DNA of 32,103 nucleotides from Candidatus Cybelea palsarum. Its GTDB lineage: Bacteria > Vulcanimicrobiota > Vulcanimicrobiia > Vulcanimicrobiales > Vulcanimicrobiaceae. The first letter of the stretch is position 1. Each line of letters starts with the position of its first letter. The stretch lies in assembly GCA_003166915.1 (NCBI GenBank), contig PMUK01000103.1, positions 1-32,103 of the forward strand, given 5' to 3'. Below are positions 1-6,920 of the stretch, one piece after another. The notes under the pieces are model-generated. The model was not told where the DNA came from. It was given only the letters and a program-made list of their open reading frames with translations, and did no database searches. Both the position numbers and the translations under genes were made by a program.

Positions 1-1573
1 CGTTCGTGCCGTCGCCGGTCATTGCGACGAGGCGCCCGGAGACCTGCTCGCGTTTGATCAAGTCCATCTTCGTCTCGGGCGTCGCCTCGGCGAGAAAATC
101 GTCGACGCCGGCTTCTTTGGCAATTGTCGCCGCCGTCAGCGGATTGTCACCGGTGATCATCACCGTGCGAATCCCCATCGCGCGCAAGCGATCGAACCGC
201 TCGGACATATTGGGCTTGAGAATGTCCTTGAGATAGATAACGCCGATCACGAGCGTGTTGTGGGCGAGCAAGAGCGGCGTGCCGCCGCTGCGCGCTATAC
301 GCTCGACCTGCGGTGAAAGGTCGGCGGACGGAGTTCCGCCTTGTTCGCGAATCCAGGTCAGTACCGAGTCCGGCGCGCCCTTACGAATCTTCGTTCCGTC
401 TGTGAGGTCGAGGCCGCTCATGCGCGTGTACGCGCTGAAGGGAACGAAGGTCGAGTTCGCCGGTGCGTCGCCGTCGCGCGCTCCGGCCTGCTGCGCGAGT
501 GCGACGATCGAGCGGCCTTCGGGTGTCTCGTCGGCGAGCGAGGAAAGGTAGGCGATACGGGCCGCATCCTTTGCGTCGATGCCGGTCGCCGTAATGATTT
601 CGACGGCCTGGCGATTGCCCAGCGTGATCGTGCCGGTCTTGTCGAGCAGCAACGTGTCGACGTCGCCCGCCGCTTCGACCGCGCGCCCGCTCATCGCCAG
701 GACGTTGCGCTGCATGACGCGGTCCATGCCGGCGATGCCGATCGCCGACAGCAATCCGCCGATCGTCGTCGGAATGAGGCAGACGAGTAATGCGATGAGG
801 ACCGTAACGCTTTGAAGCTTGCCGGCGTAGGCCGAAAACGGCGCGAGCGTCGCCACCGCGATCAGGAAGATGATGGTAAGTCCGGACAGCAAAATCGAAA
901 GCGCGATCTCGTTGGGAGTCTTCTGGCGCGTAGCCCCTTCCACTAAACTGATCATGCGGTCGAGGAAGCCTTCGCCAGGGTTGGCCGTCACCCGGACGAC
1001 GATTCGATCGGAGAGCACGCGCGTTCCGCCGGTTACCGCGCTGCGATCGCCGCCCGACTCGCGAATGACCGGCGCCGATTCTCCGGTGATCGCCGACTCG
1101 TCGATCGTTGCGGCGCCTTCGAGCACTTCGCCGTCCGCCGGGACGATCTCACCGGCTTCGACGACGAAACGGTTGCCTTTTCGCAACGAGGTGCTCGTTA
1201 CTCGCTCCTCGGTCCCGTCTTCGTGCAACAAGCGCGCGTAGGTATCGGACTTCGTTTTGCGCAGCGCCTCAGCTTGGGCCTTGCCGCGCCCTTCCGCGAC
1301 TGCCTCGGCGAAGTTCGCGAAGAGAACCGTGAACCACAGCCACGCTGCGATCGCGAAGTCGAAGCCGGACATCCCGGTATGTCTCACGAGATCGCGCACG
1401 AAGAAGATCGAGGTCGCCGCCGCGCCGACCTCGACGACGAACATCACCGGATTGCGGGCCTGCCAGCGCGGGTCAAGCTTCTTGAACGAATCGCCCACGG
1501 CTCGCGTAAGGATCGCGCGATCGAAGAGCGATCGGGCCTTCGGACGGCGCTCCAAACGCCTCTGGCTAAGCAT
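1..1573 (-). CDS. kdpB: K+-transporting P-type ATPase subunit B (KdpB), 3' end cut by window edge
   Basis: Catalytic subunit of the inner-membrane KdpFABC pump, which uses ATP hydrolysis to drive high-affinity K+ uptake. The first 524 codons are visible; the family is near 680 residues, so about 155 C-terminal residues lie outside the window. Landmarks are the phosphorylation motif DKTGT with the aspartate at residue 311 and the actuator motif TGES at 163-166. E. coli has D307 and a regulatory phosphoserine S162, giving the same offset of four for both. The last visible residues, GDGTN, are the start of the hinge motif GDGTND. The ATG at 1573-1571 shares one base with the kdpA stop (TGATG), implying translational coupling. 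kdpC would be expected just beyond the left edge. The identification is secure. Confidence 0.97.
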   Translation of the reverse strand, partial: MLSQRRLERRPKARSLFDRAILTRAVGDSFKKLDPRWQARNPVMFVVEVGAAATSIFFVRDLVRHTGMSGFDFAIAAWLWFTVLFANFAEAVAEGRGKAQAEALRKTKSDTYARLLHEDGTEERVTSTSLRKGNRFVVEAGEIVPADGEVLEGAATIDESAITGESAPVIRESGGDRSAVTGGTRVLSDRIVVRVTANPGEGFLDRMISLVEGATRQKTPNEIALSILLSGLTIIFLIAVATLAPFSAYAGKLQSVTVLIALLVCLIPTTIGGLLSAIGIAGMDRVMQRNVLAMSGRAVEAAGDVDTLLLDKTGTITLGNRQAVEIITATGIDAKDAARIAYLSSLADETPEGRSIVALAQQAGARDGDAPANSTFVPFSAYTRMSGLDLTDGTKIRKGAPDSVLTWIREQGGTPSADLSPQVERIARSGGTPLLLAHNTLVIGVIYLKDILKPNMSERFDRLRAMGIRTVMITGDNPLTAATIAKEAGVDDFLAEATPETKMDLIKREQVSGRLVAMTGDGTN

Positions 1574-3273
1574 CAGAACGTCTTTCCTTGGAGTACGAGG
1601 AGATGTTCCACAATCGGACCGAGCGAATCGGCGAGCAGAAACGTGAGCGCTCCGACGATCACGATGACGCCGATGAGCAGCGCAACGAAGATCGGCGAAT
1701 GCGTGCTGAACGTCCCCGAGCTCTCCGGAATCGATTTCTTTCCGGCCAGCGCACCGGCCAGCGCGAGTGCGGGCACCGCGACTGCAAAGCGTCCAAACAG
1801 CATGTTCACGCCCGTCGTCAGATTATAGAAAAGGTTCGGGCCTAAGCCTGCGAACGCCGATCCGTTGTTGGCATTGGTCGAGGTGAACGCATAGAGGATC
1901 TCGGAAAAGCCGTGCGGTCCGCCGTTGTTCAGCGTCGCCAAGCCGGCGGGAATCACCGCGGCGATTGCCGTCGGCACCAAACAGAGAACCGGGGTCACCA
2001 GGGCGGCTAAGATCGCAAACTGTACCTCTCGGCGCTCGATTTTCTTTCCGAGATACTCCGGCGTGCGGCCCACCATGAGCCCCGCGATGAAGACCGTCAA
2101 GACGACGAAGACGATCATACCGTACAGGCCGCTGCCGACGCCGCCGAAGACGATCTCACCCAACTGCATGTCGACGAGCGGCACGAGGCCTCCCAGCGGC
2201 ATGAACGAGTCGTGCATCGAGTTGACGGCACCGCAGGACGTATCGGTCGTCACCGTCGCGAAAAGCGCCGAGCCCGAAACGCCGAAGCGGCACTCTTTTC
2301 CCTCCATATTGCCGCCGGCCACGCCGAGGTGATGCACGATCGGGTTTCCGCCGGCTTCGGCCCAATACGCCAGCGTAAATCCGGCGAAAAATAGGATCGC
2401 CATCGCGGTGAAGATCGCCCAGCCCTGGCGCGTATCTTTTACCATCTTGCCGTACATGTACGTCAGGCCGGCGCCGAGCGAAAAGATCAAAAGGAGCTCG
2501 ATAAGGTTGGTGAACGGCGTCGGATTCTCATTGGGCGAGGCCGAGTTCGCGTTGACGAATCCGCCGCCGTTGGTCCCGAGTTCTTTGATGACTTCTTGCG
2601 AGGCCATTGGGCCGCCGGTGATGGACTGCGAGAAACCCTCGACCGACTTTGCCGCTTGATACGCATGCAAGTTCTGAGGGATTCCCGCAGAGACGAACAA
2701 AAGTCCGACGACGATCGAAATCGGCAGCAATATGTATAGGGAGCAACGCGTCAGATCGACCCAGAAGTTTCCGAGCGTCTTCACGTTTGTCCGCACGACG
2801 CCGCGCACGACCGCGACGGCGATTGCGATGCCGGCCGCCGCCGAGACGAAGTTGTGCCAAGCCAAGCCGGCCATCTGTGACAGGTAGCTCATCGCGGTCT
2901 CGCCGGAGTAGAACTGCCAGTTGGTGTTGGTCGTAAAGCTGACCGCCGTGTTCCAGGCCAAGTCCGGCGCCATGTTGTCGATGTGCTGCGGATTGAATGG
3001 CAGCCATTTTTGCGTGCGCAGCAGCACGTAGAGATACGCAAGTCCGACGAGCGAGAAGGCGAGCATCGAGAGCGCGTAAGCGTACCACGTCATCTCCTCG
3101 TCTTCTCGAACGCCGCAAAGGCGATAGATTACTTTCTCGAGCGGGGCGAAGATGGGCGTCAGCCAGGTGCGTTCTCCCTCGAAGACGCGGGCCATATACG
3201 TCCCGAGCGGCTTCGTGACCGCCAGAACGAGCAGGAAGAAGATAATGGCCTGCAGCCATCCGATCGCAGTCAT
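1573..3273 (-). CDS. kdpA: K+-transporting ATPase subunit A (KdpA), canonical copy
   Basis: Channel-like subunit of KdpFABC that selects and admits K+ from the periplasmic side. It has 566 residues, the normal family length, with ten predicted membrane segments. All four filter loops look canonical: TNTNWQ with the K+-site glutamine at 120, GTNGGGF, TSCGAV and [10 protein letters not shown]. The RBS AGGAAGG precedes the ATG with good spacing. It lies 9 nt downstream of kdpF and is coupled to kdpB, so it is a middle gene of the kdp operon. It serves as the reference for the divergent second kdpA at 6921. Confidence 0.98.
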   Translation of the reverse strand: MTAIGWLQAIIFFLLVLAVTKPLGTYMARVFEGERTWLTPIFAPLEKVIYRLCGVREDEEMTWYAYALSMLAFSLVGLAYLYVLLRTQKWLPFNPQHIDNMAPDLAWNTAVSFTTNTNWQFYSGETAMSYLSQMAGLAWHNFVSAAAGIAIAVAVVRGVVRTNVKTLGNFWVDLTRCSLYILLPISIVVGLLFVSAGIPQNLHAYQAAKSVEGFSQSITGGPMASQEVIKELGTNGGGFVNANSASPNENPTPFTNLIELLLIFSLGAGLTYMYGKMVKDTRQGWAIFTAMAILFFAGFTLAYWAEAGGNPIVHHLGVAGGNMEGKECRFGVSGSALFATVTTDTSCGAVNSMHDSFMPLGGLVPLVDMQLGEIVFGGVGSGLYGMIVFVVLTVFIAGLMVGRTPEYLGKKIERREVQFAILAALVTPVLCLVPTAIAAVIPAGLATLNNGGPHGFSEILYAFTSTNANNGSAFAGLGPNLFYNLTTGVNMLFGRFAVAVPALALAGALAGKKSIPESSGTFSTHSPIFVALLIGVIVIVGALTFLLADSLGPIVEHLLVLQGKTF

Positions 3274-3282
3274 CGAGCCTTC

Positions 3283-3372
3283 CTAGAACTTCTCAGGGCG
3301 AAGCATCGCGAAGACGAGATACGCCAAGCCCGCGATGGTCAGGATAAGGCCCAAGACATCATCAAACGGCAT
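3283..3372 (-). CDS. kdpF: KdpF, small stabilising subunit of the Kdp pump
   Basis: A 29-residue single-span membrane peptide. After a short acidic N-terminus comes one hydrophobic helix and then the C-terminal signature YLVFAMLRPEKF, which matches the KdpF pattern YLxxALLRPExF. Its position directly ahead of kdpA, 9 nt away, is the usual one. In E. coli KdpF sits at the KdpA/KdpB interface and stabilises the complex. The start is the ATG at 3372-3370. The gene follows the upstream 28-aa ORF with a 3-nt gap. Confidence 0.9.
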   Translation of the reverse strand: MPFDDVLGLILTIAGLAYLVFAMLRPEKF

Positions 3373-3375
3373 TGC

Positions 3376-3462
3376 CTATACTTTCTCGCAGCCGATGACG
3401 TACAGGTCCAAGAGCGCGAAGCAGACGATCGATAAGAGAACGATTCCGATTTCCAGCAGCAT
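3376..3462 (-). CDS. 28-aa single-span membrane peptide upstream of kdpF
   Basis: A short ORF (ATG 3462-3460, stop TAG) encoding one hydrophobic helix followed by YVIGCEKV. To my recollection, unnamed small ORFs ending in a similar Y..xC(E/D)(K/R)(L/V) pattern are often found just before kdpF in other phyla. That, plus the 3-nt spacing to kdpF, is the reason to list it. The RBS is weak (GACGAG). The 21-bp repeat at 3467-3487 ends only 4 nt upstream of the start. If transcription starts where the other repeat-linked promoters would place it, this ORF would not be on that transcript. Whether it is expressed is therefore uncertain. Confidence 0.55.
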   Translation of the reverse strand: MLLEIGIVLLSIVCFALLDLYVIGCEKV

Positions 3463-3466
3463 CTCG

Positions 3467-3487
3467 TCACTAGGATCATCCGTTCGG
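3467..3487 (-). promoter_or_regulatory. 21-bp inverted-repeat operator copy 1 (kdp operon / barrel gene divergence)
   Basis: Read on the minus strand, the left arm CCGAACGGAT is perfect and the right arm is degenerate (ATCCTAGTGA). Fifteen consecutive bases are identical to the perfect copy at 5914-5934. The site sits between the leftward kdp operon and the rightward barrel gene at 3524. Its centre is 15 nt from the 28-aa ORF start, about 105 nt from kdpF and 47 nt from the barrel start. The perfect arm faces the side that would activate leftward transcription, but no convincing -10 is visible at the usual distance. Confidence 0.6.
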
Positions 3488-3523
3488 ACAGGCTTCTGTC
3501 GCCGTGGCCAAGTAGCTCAAGGG

Positions 3524-4387
3524 ATGACCGCCGCGCGCCTCTTTAGGCTTGCCGCCTTCGCTGCGGCCTTCGCGCTCTGCGGCGCCGTCGCCGCGGCCCA
3601 GACGCCCCCGCCCGCGGTGCTCCAACCGTCGCCTTCCCCAACTCCCGCCCTCAGCGACCCGTGCGGCTCGATCCTCTCGATCGTAAACCGGCCGACGGTA
3701 ACGACCGGCGCTTGCACGGTGCGCACGGGAAACTTCGATCTCGAGAACGGCTACACGAACACGACGATATCTGGTCTGGGCGGCGGCAGCGGCGTGAACT
3801 ACCCGCAATCGCTGATCCGCATCGGCACGGCCGATCCTCACTTCGACTTGGAGTTCGGTCCGCCGAGCCTTCAAACGTCGACGGCCGGCGGCCCGAGGGT
3901 GACCGGGAGCAGCGACGTCAATATCGGCGCCAAGTACGAGCTCGGATATAGCACTCGGTGGCTGTACGGCGTCAATGGCATGGTAACGTTCCCCACCGGC
4001 GCGCAAGCCTTCACCGCCGGAGGCGCGCAGTACACGGGCAACTTTAACTGGGGCTATACGGTGAACTCGATTATCGGACTCGACGGAAGCCTGAGCTTCA
4101 ATTCGCTCTCCGGCTTCGACACGGCGCATAATGCTCAGTCCTATTTTGCGTTCGTCCCGAGCCTCGAGGTCACGGCGTCGCTACCCGGGCCTGCGGAGTT
4201 CTTCGGCGAGTACGCCTACTTTAGCCAAGCGGGTGTCGGGCTCGGCAGCAAAAGCCTCATCGACTTCGGGTACGTCCGCGACCTTGGAGAGCACGTACAG
4301 CTCGACGTTGAGTACGGCTTCTCACCCACGCTGCTCGACGGGCAGAAGGAGCATTACATCGGGGCGGGCGCCTCGCTCATGCTATAA
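3524..4387 (+). CDS. Outer-membrane beta-barrel protein, transporter/MetA-like
   Basis: A 287-residue exported protein. The start is taken as the ATG at 3524, because it opens a clear signal peptide (MTAARLFRLAAFAAAF..., cleavage probably after VAAAQ). Upstream frame extension has no such signal. A Pro/Ser-rich linker and a CGS...CTV cysteine pair follow. The rest is alternating strand sequence rich in Gly, Tyr and Phe (NIGAKYELGY, FNWGYTVNSIIGL, YFAFVPSLEV), typical of small 10-12-strand barrels such as the phenol-degradation MetA-like family. The last residues are hydrophobic (GAGASLML), as expected for barrel insertion. AAGGG almost touches the ATG, too close for a normal RBS. The substrate is unknown. 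Confidence 0.75.
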   Translation: MTAARLFRLAAFAAAFALCGAVAAAQTPPPAVLQPSPSPTPALSDPCGSILSIVNRPTVTTGACTVRTGNFDLENGYTNTTISGLGGGSGVNYPQSLIRIGTADPHFDLEFGPPSLQTSTAGGPRVTGSSDVNIGAKYELGYSTRWLYGVNGMVTFPTGAQAFTAGGAQYTGNFNWGYTVNSIIGLDGSLSFNSLSGFDTAHNAQSYFAFVPSLEVTASLPGPAEFFGEYAYFSQAGVGLGSKSLIDFGYVRDLGEHVQLDVEYGFSPTLLDGQKEHYIGAGASLML

Positions 4388-4397
4388 ACTCGAGCGC

Positions 4398-5870
4398 TTA
4401 TGGATTGCCGTAGTTGAGGATCGCGTCCATTCCGAAGGTGTTCTGATATGCCTTTGTCCCGTTGTCATAGGGAGTGATGCCTGGCCGAAATGCCTTTTCG
4501 GTCCGAATCTCCGGCCGAACCATGAACACATCTGAAAAACGGTGCGTTACGCCTAGCGTTAAGCTGCCGTAGGCCGTCGGGAACCCCGAGCGCTCGCCGC
4601 GCGGATCGTTGATGTAATCGGTTCGGAACGATACGAAATCGTGCTTCGAAAAGATGTACTCGAGGTAGTCGACGAAACCGGTCGCAGTCGAGAGGCCGGG
4701 AAGAAAGGCTCCGATGCCACCACCCGCTCCGAGGTAGAGTGGGCCTCCCGTGGCGACGTTGTAGTTGTTGACCGTACCGCCGACGTAGGCGTTGTACTCG
4801 TACAGGTAGTACGCCTCGAACTGATTCTGAAATCCGGAATTAAACACGTGCGTCCACGTGACGTTTTGCTGCTAGAGGTTATCGTGCCCCCAGATCATCG
4901 GCTTGACCTGTCCGGTCGCTGGGTCGAAGTACGTTCCTTTCGTGTACGTCGTAAAATTCTGACCGTTGCGCGAACCCAGACTGATCGAATTGATGCCGAA
5001 GAGCACCGAGTTGCGATTGGAGTGCGACACATACCTCGCCAGCATCATGCCCGTTGGAAAATGGGCGGACCCGTCCCACGGCGCGATGTCTTCGCCCCAG
5101 TCCAAAGCGTACTCAATTGTCCAATAGTTGCTAAGCTTGGTCGCGGCGAGGACTCCCGTCTGCGTATACGAGTCGAAATCGAACATCAGCGAGTGCGTGT
5201 AGAGGAAGTTATTCGGCGCCAGTTGCGCCTCGATGTCCGGCGGTGAGATGTAGCGCCCGATCTCGATGGACGTTCCCTGGCCCATCTTCGGAAAGTACAG
5301 AATTCCGTAGGCCTCGACCGGATCGAATCCGTTGGTTTGGTTGCGCAGCAGTAGCTGATCGCTCAGGACGCCCTGTTGCGTGGTCCAGCGGTAATCCACG
5401 CCATACAAGCCGGTAATGCGAAAGCCCCAATCATCGTGATCGGTCTGCACCGTGTCGGGCTGCAGTTCGAAACGCTGAACGGCCTGGTCCATTTGGACCC
5501 GGTTCGGAACGTCGCCATAGGTAAGCGGATAGTTCGAATACCTCGACGTGCTCTCTTCGATGCCGGGATCCAGCCAGCCATAGGCGCGTACGCCGGGATC
5601 GGTTGGAACGCCGATTGTCGGCCCGTTGAACTCGGCACCGCCGCCTCCGGTGAAGAGGGGATCGAACGGCGCTGGGAGGGCGCGCCGGAGTTCCGGCGCG
5701 CTCGACGCGGCCGGGCTAGCGACGGTTAACGGTGTCGTCTGCGCGAGGTTTAGAGGCGACGCAGAAGGGGAGGCCGACGGAACGTTCTGCGCGCTCGCCG
5801 GGCGTGCGATGAAGACTAGCACGGCGAATGCGTAGACGACGAGAACGAGACGCAACGAGAAATTCGACAT
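4398..5870 (-). pseudogene. OmpL-like beta-barrel porin (Bbp2-type) interrupted by one in-frame TAG
   Basis: Codons 1-332 (5870-4875) encode a signal peptide ending near ASAQ, a Ser/Pro/Ala linker and most of a barrel with strand sequence such as WGFRITGLYGVDYRWTT and IEIGRYISPPDIEAQ. A TAG occupies 4874-4872. The same frame then continues without a gap as QQNVTWTHVFNSGFQ... for another 157 codons to a stop at 4398, including FEAYYLYEYN and a final barrel region. Read through, the product is about 490 residues, normal for the putative beta-barrel porin-2 family. A single C-to-T change from CAG would create the TAG. Other genes here end in TAG, so the codon is not recoded. This is either a nonsense mutation, an assembly error or, less likely, leaky termination. 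A 21-bp repeat lies 54 nt upstream. Confidence 0.8.
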
Positions 5871-5879
5871 ATCGCCTAC

Positions 5880-5885
5880 AGATTA
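5880..5885 (-). promoter_or_regulatory. Probable -10 of the porin gene
   Basis: TAATCT on the minus strand lies 9 nt before the porin ATG. Its first base is 39 nt from the centre of the inverted repeat at 5914-5934. The hexamer is weak by itself; the support is its matching position relative to the other repeat-linked promoters. Confidence 0.4.
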
Positions 5886-5913
5886 CGCCGCGCAATCCAA
5901 CGAACGCCAGCCG

Positions 5914-5934
5914 CCGAACGGATGATCCGTTCGG
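5914..5934 (-). promoter_or_regulatory. 21-bp inverted-repeat operator copy 2 (perfect)
   Basis: CCGAACGGAT and ATCCGTTCGG are exact reverse complements around one centre base (5924). The site sits between the 59-aa membrane-protein gene, whose stop is 3 nt away, and the porin gene. The centre is 54 nt upstream of the porin ATG. It is the best copy and defines the consensus. Confidence 0.8.
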
Positions 5935-5936
5935 AT

Positions 5937-6116
5937 TTACGATGGTCGACCGGTCCTCGGCCTCGCAAAATAGAACGCCAACCCAACGAACAAGTTACTG
6001 CACGTCCACAGCAGCTTAAGACCTAAGTGATCATGCTTAACCAAGAACCACGGCAAGCCGCACCATGCAGCGACGGCGAGAATGGAGAGGAGCCTGTCGA
6101 TGGGTAACGTCTTCAC
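5937..6116 (-). CDS. 59-aa two-helix membrane protein
   Basis: I do not recognise this protein. The chosen start is the GTG at 6116-6114, giving a lysine-containing N-terminus and two hydrophobic spans (RLLSILAVAAWCGLPWFLV and LLWTCSNLFVGLAFYFA) with a basic tail. A longer frame up to 6227 exists, but it would run through the inverted repeat at 6160-6180. With the GTG start the repeat centre is 54 nt upstream, as for the porin, and a -10-like TATCGT sits 10 nt before the start. The porin gene follows in the same orientation. A role linked to the K+/porin genes is inferred only from this shared site. Confidence 0.55.
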   Translation of the reverse strand: MKTLPIDRLLSILAVAAWCGLPWFLVKHDHLGLKLLWTCSNLFVGLAFYFARPRTGRPS

Positions 6117-6126
6117 CTTCGGGCTG

Positions 6127-6132
6127 ACGATA
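6127..6132 (-). promoter_or_regulatory. Probable -10 of the 59-aa gene
   Basis: TATCGT on the minus strand. Its first base is 38 nt from the centre of the repeat at 6160-6180 and it lies 10 nt before the GTG start. Supported mainly by the common spacing. Confidence 0.4.
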
Positions 6133-6159
6133 CGCGCGAGCTTGGCGGCGCGCAATCCT

Positions 6160-6180
6160 TCGAACGGACTATCCGGTTGG
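6160..6180 (-). promoter_or_regulatory. 21-bp inverted-repeat operator copy 3
   Basis: Arms TCGAACGGAC and ATCCGGTTGG around base 6170 match the perfect copy at 16 of 20 arm positions. The site sits between the leftward 59-aa gene and the rightward 71-aa gene. A -10-like hexamer at the usual distance is seen only on the leftward side. Confidence 0.6.
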
Positions 6181-6214
6181 AGGGGCGATCCGAGCGATCT
6201 CCAAAGGATTAGCC

Positions 6215-6430
6215 GTGCTAACGGCATTCGGGGCCGGTGCGGTAACGCTGATGATGCTCTGTTACGCCTTCGAGCAACGGGGCGCCATCTTCACGCTACT
6301 CTTCGCCCTTGCATGTTTCGCAGCGTCGGCCTATGGATGGCTCGCCGGAACCTGGCCCTTCGGTTTCGTGGAGCTCGCATGGGGATTCGTGGCGCTATGG
6401 CGATGGAACGCTCGCCGCACGAACGCTTAG
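6215..6430 (+). CDS. 71-aa small membrane protein
   Basis: Starts at a GTG preceded by AAAGGA at suitable spacing. It encodes two or three hydrophobic stretches (AVTLMMLCYAF, AIFTLLFALACFAASAYGWLAG, FVELAWGFVALWRW) and a basic C-terminus. I have an impression that similar small proteins (EQRG...AYG...G.WPFG..E..W) occur as conserved hypotheticals, but no function is known to me. Its last bases overlap the convergent 127-aa gene by 4 nt. It diverges from the 59-aa gene across a copy of the inverted repeat. Confidence 0.65.
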   Translation: MLTAFGAGAVTLMMLCYAFEQRGAIFTLLFALACFAASAYGWLAGTWPFGFVELAWGFVALWRWNARRTNA

Positions 6431-6810
6431 GAGGAGAAGCCAACGTAATCGACGCGGCAAACACTTGGCGAGGGCCCGCGATATCGCACGTTGTAAAAGC
6501 CGGCGAACGCGTGGTCGATCTGAACGTTTTGGGTAAAGGTTCCCCTATCGATGATTCGCTCGGTCCGGCCGGCATAGTCGATCGTGAACGCGACGACGTT
6601 TGCAGCAGTCGCCCGCCGGTTTGTAAACGAGAGCACGATGGGCTTGTACGCCGATACGTCGGCGCGGTTCCCAATGATGCGACACTCGTTGATATCTACG
6701 GGAGCCAACGGAGTCGCCGCCATTGCCGCGTCGGGTTGCAGCAGCAAAGCGCAACCAGTTGCCAGCACGAACCCGGCGATGCGAGCCCAATAACTCCAAC
6801 TTCCAGCCAT
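6427..6810 (-). CDS. 127-aa exported protein of unknown function
   Basis: A long signal peptide (basic tryptophan-rich start, hydrophobic core GFVLATGCALLLQ, probable cleavage at AMA-A) precedes a mature part of about 95 residues. The mature part has a strand-rich pattern (PIVLSFTNRRATAANVVAFTIDY, FAGFYNVRYRG) and two cysteines (INECRI and SVCRVD) that could form a disulfide. I recognise no family. The gene is divergent from the orphan kdpA at 6921 and shares its inverted repeat; a TACTCT hexamer lies 38 nt from the repeat centre. This suggests co-regulation with kdpA2, which is an inference. Confidence 0.65.
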   Translation of the reverse strand: MAGSWSYWARIAGFVLATGCALLLQPDAAMAATPLAPVDINECRIIGNRADVSAYKPIVLSFTNRRATAANVVAFTIDYAGRTERIIDRGTFTQNVQIDHAFAGFYNVRYRGPSPSVCRVDYVGFSS

Positions 6811-6824
6811 GGTGTATCACGTAT

Positions 6825-6830
6825 AGAGTA
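6825..6830 (-). promoter_or_regulatory. Probable -10 of the 127-aa exported protein gene
   Basis: TACTCT on the minus strand begins 38 nt from the repeat centre at 6868. This mirrors the TATAAT on the other side of the same repeat. It lies 14 nt before the ATG. Confidence 0.4.
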
Positions 6831-6857
6831 CGCCGCTCCCCGCGCCGGCGGCAGCCT

Positions 6858-6878
6858 CCGGACGGATGATCCGCTAGG
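6858..6878 (+). promoter_or_regulatory. 21-bp inverted-repeat operator copy 4 (orphan kdpA / exported protein)
   Basis: Arms CCGGACGGAT and ATCCGCTAGG around base 6868 match the perfect copy at 17 of 20 arm positions. The site is placed between two divergent genes, with a -10-like hexamer starting exactly 38 nt away on each side. The centre would sit near -50 relative to either predicted start, which suits an activator better than a repressor. Confidence 0.7.
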
Positions 6879-6905
6879 ATGCTGCCCAGCGCCTGAGTTT
6901 TATCA

Positions 6906-6911
6906 TATAAT
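6906..6911 (+). promoter_or_regulatory. -10 box of the orphan kdpA
   Basis: A perfect TATAAT lies 9 nt before the ATG. The predicted transcript would begin about 3 nt upstream of the start codon, so it would be essentially leaderless, and no RBS is present. No good -35 is visible, consistent with dependence on the upstream repeat. Confidence 0.6.
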
Positions 6912-6920
6912 TGCAAACAG

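Noticed and set aside
4872-4874. TAG reassigned as an amino acid, or a viral-type readthrough signal
   Set aside because: kdpF, der, efp and other genes end in TAG, so the codon is a stop here. The TAG-CAG-CAA context only partly resembles the known readthrough signal. A nonsense mutation is simpler.
5914-5934. LexA/SOS box (CGAAC...GTTCG)
   Set aside because: The arms look similar, but the half-sites are separated by 9 bases rather than the 4 of the Gram-positive type box, and no SOS gene is attached.
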